A stretch of 17,713 nt of DNA from positions 1 to 17,713 of the forward strand of contig CAYYZW010000071.1 of NCBI GenBank assembly GCA_964476375.1, read 5' to 3'. How positions within the stretch are numbered: position 1 is the first letter of the stretch; the number at the start of each line of letters is the position of its first letter. Below, in pieces: positions 15,120-17,713 of the stretch. The notes below the pieces were generated by a model that ran no database searches, was not told the origin of the DNA, and was given only the letters and a program-made list of their open reading frames with translations. Both the position numbers and the translations under genes were made by a program. This stretch comes from SAT2750 sp964476375. GTDB lineage: Bacteria > Planctomycetota > Planctomycetia > Pirellulales > Pirellulaceae.

Positions 15120-17627
15120 TCAGCGGATAAACAGGAATTCCTTGGTATTAAACAGGGCCCAGAGGACATCCTCATAAGCCTGTTTCTTGTTGGGCTGTCC
15201 CGCCAAGAATTCAAAAATCAACTTCTTCTCCGAGTCTTTCGCGGGCCGGGAGAAGGCCCAGTAATAAAGCTCATCCACTTTTTCTTCCTCACTCTTTTCC
15301 TCGTCCGCCGCCAGCAGGGCAGGGCGGCCCCCACCAGCGGCCAGCTTGCCCTGGATGTCGGTGGAGTTGAGCAGGTGCAGGGACTGTGCCAGGTTCGCAT
15401 CGTCGCTTCGTTCACATTCACAGGCACTCGCTGCCTGGGGTTTGCCGAAAACCATCAGGAAGTAATCGGTAAACCCGCTATCGGGCAACTGCACCGCCCG
15501 TGTGCCGGCCGGCATGCCGGAGAATGCTACGGTCGAGTTTGCAACCTGGTTGATGGCGTCATAAAGCGGTTCCGCATTCAAGCGGCGAGGATAGAAGCTG
15601 GAAAAATTCTGCTTGTCGTCCCCATTGTATTCATTCGGCTCGGAACTGAGCTGGTACGCACTGGATGTGCAGATGTCTCGCACCAGCCGTTTCAGATCAA
15701 ATCCGTTGGCGATGAAGCTCCCTGCCAGTGCATCGAGCAACTCCGGGTTGGAAGGCGGGTTGGTGACTCGCATGTCATCCTCCGGGTCCACGATCCCGCG
15801 GCCGAAAAAATGCTTCCAGTACCGGTTCACCAGCGACTTGGCAAAGAAAGGATTCCCCGGTTCCGCCATCCAGTCCACCAGCTGGTGACGAGGATCCTCA
15901 TAGGCCGGGATATCCAGCTCCTCTCCACCCAGCCCCGTTGGCTTGCGGTCCCCGTTGGTGCGAGGATTGCGAGCGGTTGCCAACGCTCCCTTGTGGAAAA
16001 TACTCCCGTTGGGCACCCCCCCCCGGCTCGGCTTCAAACCGACCTGGGAAAAGAACGCCTGGAATCCGTAATAGTCATCCTGGCTCCATTGCTCAAAGGG
16101 ATGATGATGACAGCGAGCACACTGGATGCGCAAGCCCAGGAACAGCTGCGCCGTGTCCTCCATTTGCTCGGTCGCCGTGTTGACCTGCAAGTACCACGAG
16201 ACGGGAGGATGGATTTCCACGTCCCCGGACGCCACGAGCATGTTTCGCACAAAGCGGTCGTAGGGCATATTTTGCTGAAAAGCCCGCCGCACCCAGTCGT
16301 GAAACCTGTAGGTCACAGCCGTGTTATTGTTGATCCGCTGGTTTCGCAGGATCATCACCCACTTGTTGGAAAAGTAGTCCCCGTAACCGGGATGTTCCAG
16401 GAGGAAATCCACGAGCTTGTCTCGCTTGGCAGGATCCTTGTCCTCGACGAACGACCGAGCCTGCTCGGCGGTCGGCAAACGCCCGATCACATCCAGGAAG
16501 ACCCGCCGGATGAAGACCGCATCACTGCTCAATTCCGAGGGCGGTATCCCAAGTCGCTTGAGTTTTCCGAAAACATGCTGATCCACGTAGTTCTTTTCCG
16601 CGGGAAGTTCCGTCACTTCAATGCCAAGCGGTATATGTGCCCGAAAAACGGTGACCTGTCCCTGGAACCGAATCATCACGGCAGCCGACCCGGGTCGTTC
16701 AAAGACACTGATACGACCATCTACCTCCGCATTCGCCATCTCTGGGTCATTGGATTCATAGGTCGCCATGCGAGTCACGTCGCGAATCGTACCATCACTA
16801 TAGGACGCCAGGACTCGAACCTGTTGCTCGGTATTCCTGTTCATGTCCCTGACCGCCGGGACCACCTCGATCCCCGTTACGACCGGATCTTCTTCCTGCC
16901 CGTAGGGCATACCCTGTTCAATCCATCGGACAAGCAATTGCCATTCATGCCCCTCTTCGTCAAGACGACGCCCACCGCCATGGGGAAGCTTGTTGGCCGG
17001 TTTGGTCAGCAGCAGGCTGTATTCCGGTGCGGCCGGGAATATCCGTCGCCCGCGATGCTCCTTGACCAGCCATTCGTAGTCCTCGTCGGGATAAAATCCC
17101 AGCAGCGACAACTTAAACCCATTTTGCCCGCCCGATTTCCCGTGACAGGCACCGGTGTTACAGCCCAGCTTGGTAAAGACAGGAACGATTTCGCTGGAAA
17201 AGTTGATCGGTAACGGGTCGCTATAACTCTCCACCGTGACATGCACGACGGCTTTCTTGCCATCCCCGGTCGTCGCTGTCACGTCACATTCCCCGTCCGC
17301 CCGGGGCGTGACAAAACCGTCCTTGGAGACGTCGACCGGCCCCTCTGGAGAGACCGTGTAACTGACCTCCACCGTCAGATCATGAACCTGGCCGCTGTCG
17401 TAATCCCCGCTGACCACCAGCTGGCCACGTGAATTCGGCCCCTGCAGCACGAGTTCCTGTTGTGGCCCGGATTCAAACCGAATCTGCTGCAATGCCCCTC
17501 GCGGCCCGAGACCCGGAAACTCCACCGTCTCCTGCCCCAGGGCCGGCAGTGCCAGCATCAGGGAGAGGACCGCACAACTGGCCAGGATCCTCGCGGAAAA
17601 GAGTCGCGTGCGTGAATGATTGCTCAT
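15120..17627 (-). CDS. DUF1549/DUF1553 (PSCyt2/PSD1) planctomycete cytochrome-type protein with Ig-like BIG2 domains
   Basis: An 835-residue protein from the ATG at 17627. Residues 1-32 form a signal peptide (SARILASCAVLSLMLALPALGQ). In order: an Ig-like/BIG2-type domain at about 45-134; a cytochrome-like segment at about 140-248 with CNTGACH at 156-162, a CX4CH spacing typical of this family; a second BIG2-like domain at about 250-336 (VVTGIEVVP, then SYSDGTIRDVT); DUF1549 at about 346-528 (LDVIGRLPT, NKWVMILRN, and CARCHHHPFEQW with C503, C506 and H507); and DUF1553 at about 579-832 (NRYWKHFFGRGIVDPEDDMR, then FYPRRLNAEPLYDAI). Such multi-domain proteins are a hallmark of Planctomycetota and are often paired with DUF1501 proteins; their substrate is unknown. 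It is first in the four-gene minus-strand cluster. A secreted heme protein is a firm inference, but its reaction is not known. Confidence 0.92.
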   Translation of the reverse strand: MSNHSRTRLFSARILASCAVLSLMLALPALGQETVEFPGLGPRGALQQIRFESGPQQELVLQGPNSRGQLVVSGDYDSGQVHDLTVEVSYTVSPEGPVDVSKDGFVTPRADGECDVTATTGDGKKAVVHVTVESYSDPLPINFSSEIVPVFTKLGCNTGACHGKSGGQNGFKLSLLGFYPDEDYEWLVKEHRGRRIFPAAPEYSLLLTKPANKLPHGGGRRLDEEGHEWQLLVRWIEQGMPYGQEEDPVVTGIEVVPAVRDMNRNTEQQVRVLASYSDGTIRDVTRMATYESNDPEMANAEVDGRISVFERPGSAAVMIRFQGQVTVFRAHIPLGIEVTELPAEKNYVDQHVFGKLKRLGIPPSELSSDAVFIRRVFLDVIGRLPTAEQARSFVEDKDPAKRDKLVDFLLEHPGYGDYFSNKWVMILRNQRINNNTAVTYRFHDWVRRAFQQNMPYDRFVRNMLVASGDVEIHPPVSWYLQVNTATEQMEDTAQLFLGLRIQCARCHHHPFEQWSQDDYYGFQAFFSQVGLKPSRGGVPNGSIFHKGALATARNPRTNGDRKPTGLGGEELDIPAYEDPRHQLVDWMAEPGNPFFAKSLVNRYWKHFFGRGIVDPEDDMRVTNPPSNPELLDALAGSFIANGFDLKRLVRDICTSSAYQLSSEPNEYNGDDKQNFSSFYPRRLNAEPLYDAINQVANSTVAFSGMPAGTRAVQLPDSGFTDYFLMVFGKPQAASACECERSDDANLAQSLHLLNSTDIQGKLAAGGGRPALLAADEEKSEEEKVDELYYWAFSRPAKDSEKKLIFEFLAGQPNKKQAYEDVLWALFNTKEFLFIR

Positions 17628-17631
17628 GCGA

Positions 17632-17638
17632 TTCCCTT
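17632..17638 (-). promoter_or_regulatory. Ribosome binding site of the DUF1549/DUF1553 gene
   Basis: AAGGGAA on the minus strand ends 4 nt before the ATG at 17627. It is a moderate match in the right place and supports this start. The remaining sequence to the window edge (17639-17713) shows no clear -35/-10 pair, so the operon promoter may be beyond the window. Confidence 0.45.
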
Positions 17639-17713
17639 AGACTTTCATGTGGTTGCGGTAGGTTCACCCGCCAACCAGCCTCAAGGGTATTCTCTCAGCT
17701 GGCCCTGGCAGGT

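Noticed and set aside
15081..17213. 710-codon open frame on the plus strand opposite the DUF1549/DUF1553 gene
   Set aside because: The opposite strand encodes a protein with clear signal peptide, heme motifs and family domains. The antisense translation shows no recognisable domain and is rich in His, Arg and Pro, as expected from a GC-rich shadow frame.

Overview
The gene content points to a planctomycete (Planctomycetota), with a rather GC-rich genome. The main evidence is a DUF1549/DUF1553 protein with planctomycete-type cytochrome motifs, a PSCyt1-type cytochrome fused to WD40 repeats, and very large secreted WD40 and PPC-domain proteins, all lying together. No tRNA, rRNA, CRISPR array, transposase or integrase could be recognised. 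Genus cannot be told from this window.

Layout. Plus strand: positions 3-236 are the C-terminal end of a PhoD-like alkaline phosphatase cut by the window edge, followed at 273-1493 by a secreted BNR/Asp-box (sialidase-fold) protein. Minus strand: four large genes fill the rest and read leftward in the order DUF1549/DUF1553 protein (17627-15120), PPC-domain protein with a long Ala/Lys-rich helical insert (15021-11956), cytochrome-WD40 protein with a long Ala-rich helical insert (11909-7020), and a giant WD40-only protein (6881-1518). Gaps between the four are 98, 46 and 138 nt with no convincing terminator, so they are probably one operon whose promoter lies at or beyond the right edge. The two transcription units converge with only 24 nt between stop codons.

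How the genes may work together. All four minus-strand proteins begin with an N-terminal signal sequence and so should act outside the cytoplasm. Two of them carry c-type heme motifs (CLACH with a downstream Met in the cytochrome-WD40 protein; CNTGACH and CARCH in the DUF1549 protein). Two carry long Ala-rich helical segments. Two are mostly beta-propeller. By hand count the giant protein has 42 WD blades (6 x 7) and the cytochrome-WD40 protein has 28 (4 x 7), with its helical segment falling between blades 21 and 22. I infer an extracytoplasmic redox/scaffold assembly of unknown substrate. These families are familiar in planctomycetes but their biochemical job is not established, and nothing here fixes it.

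Limits: all domain calls, blade counts and coil calls are by eye. No database search, structure prediction or coil prediction was run.
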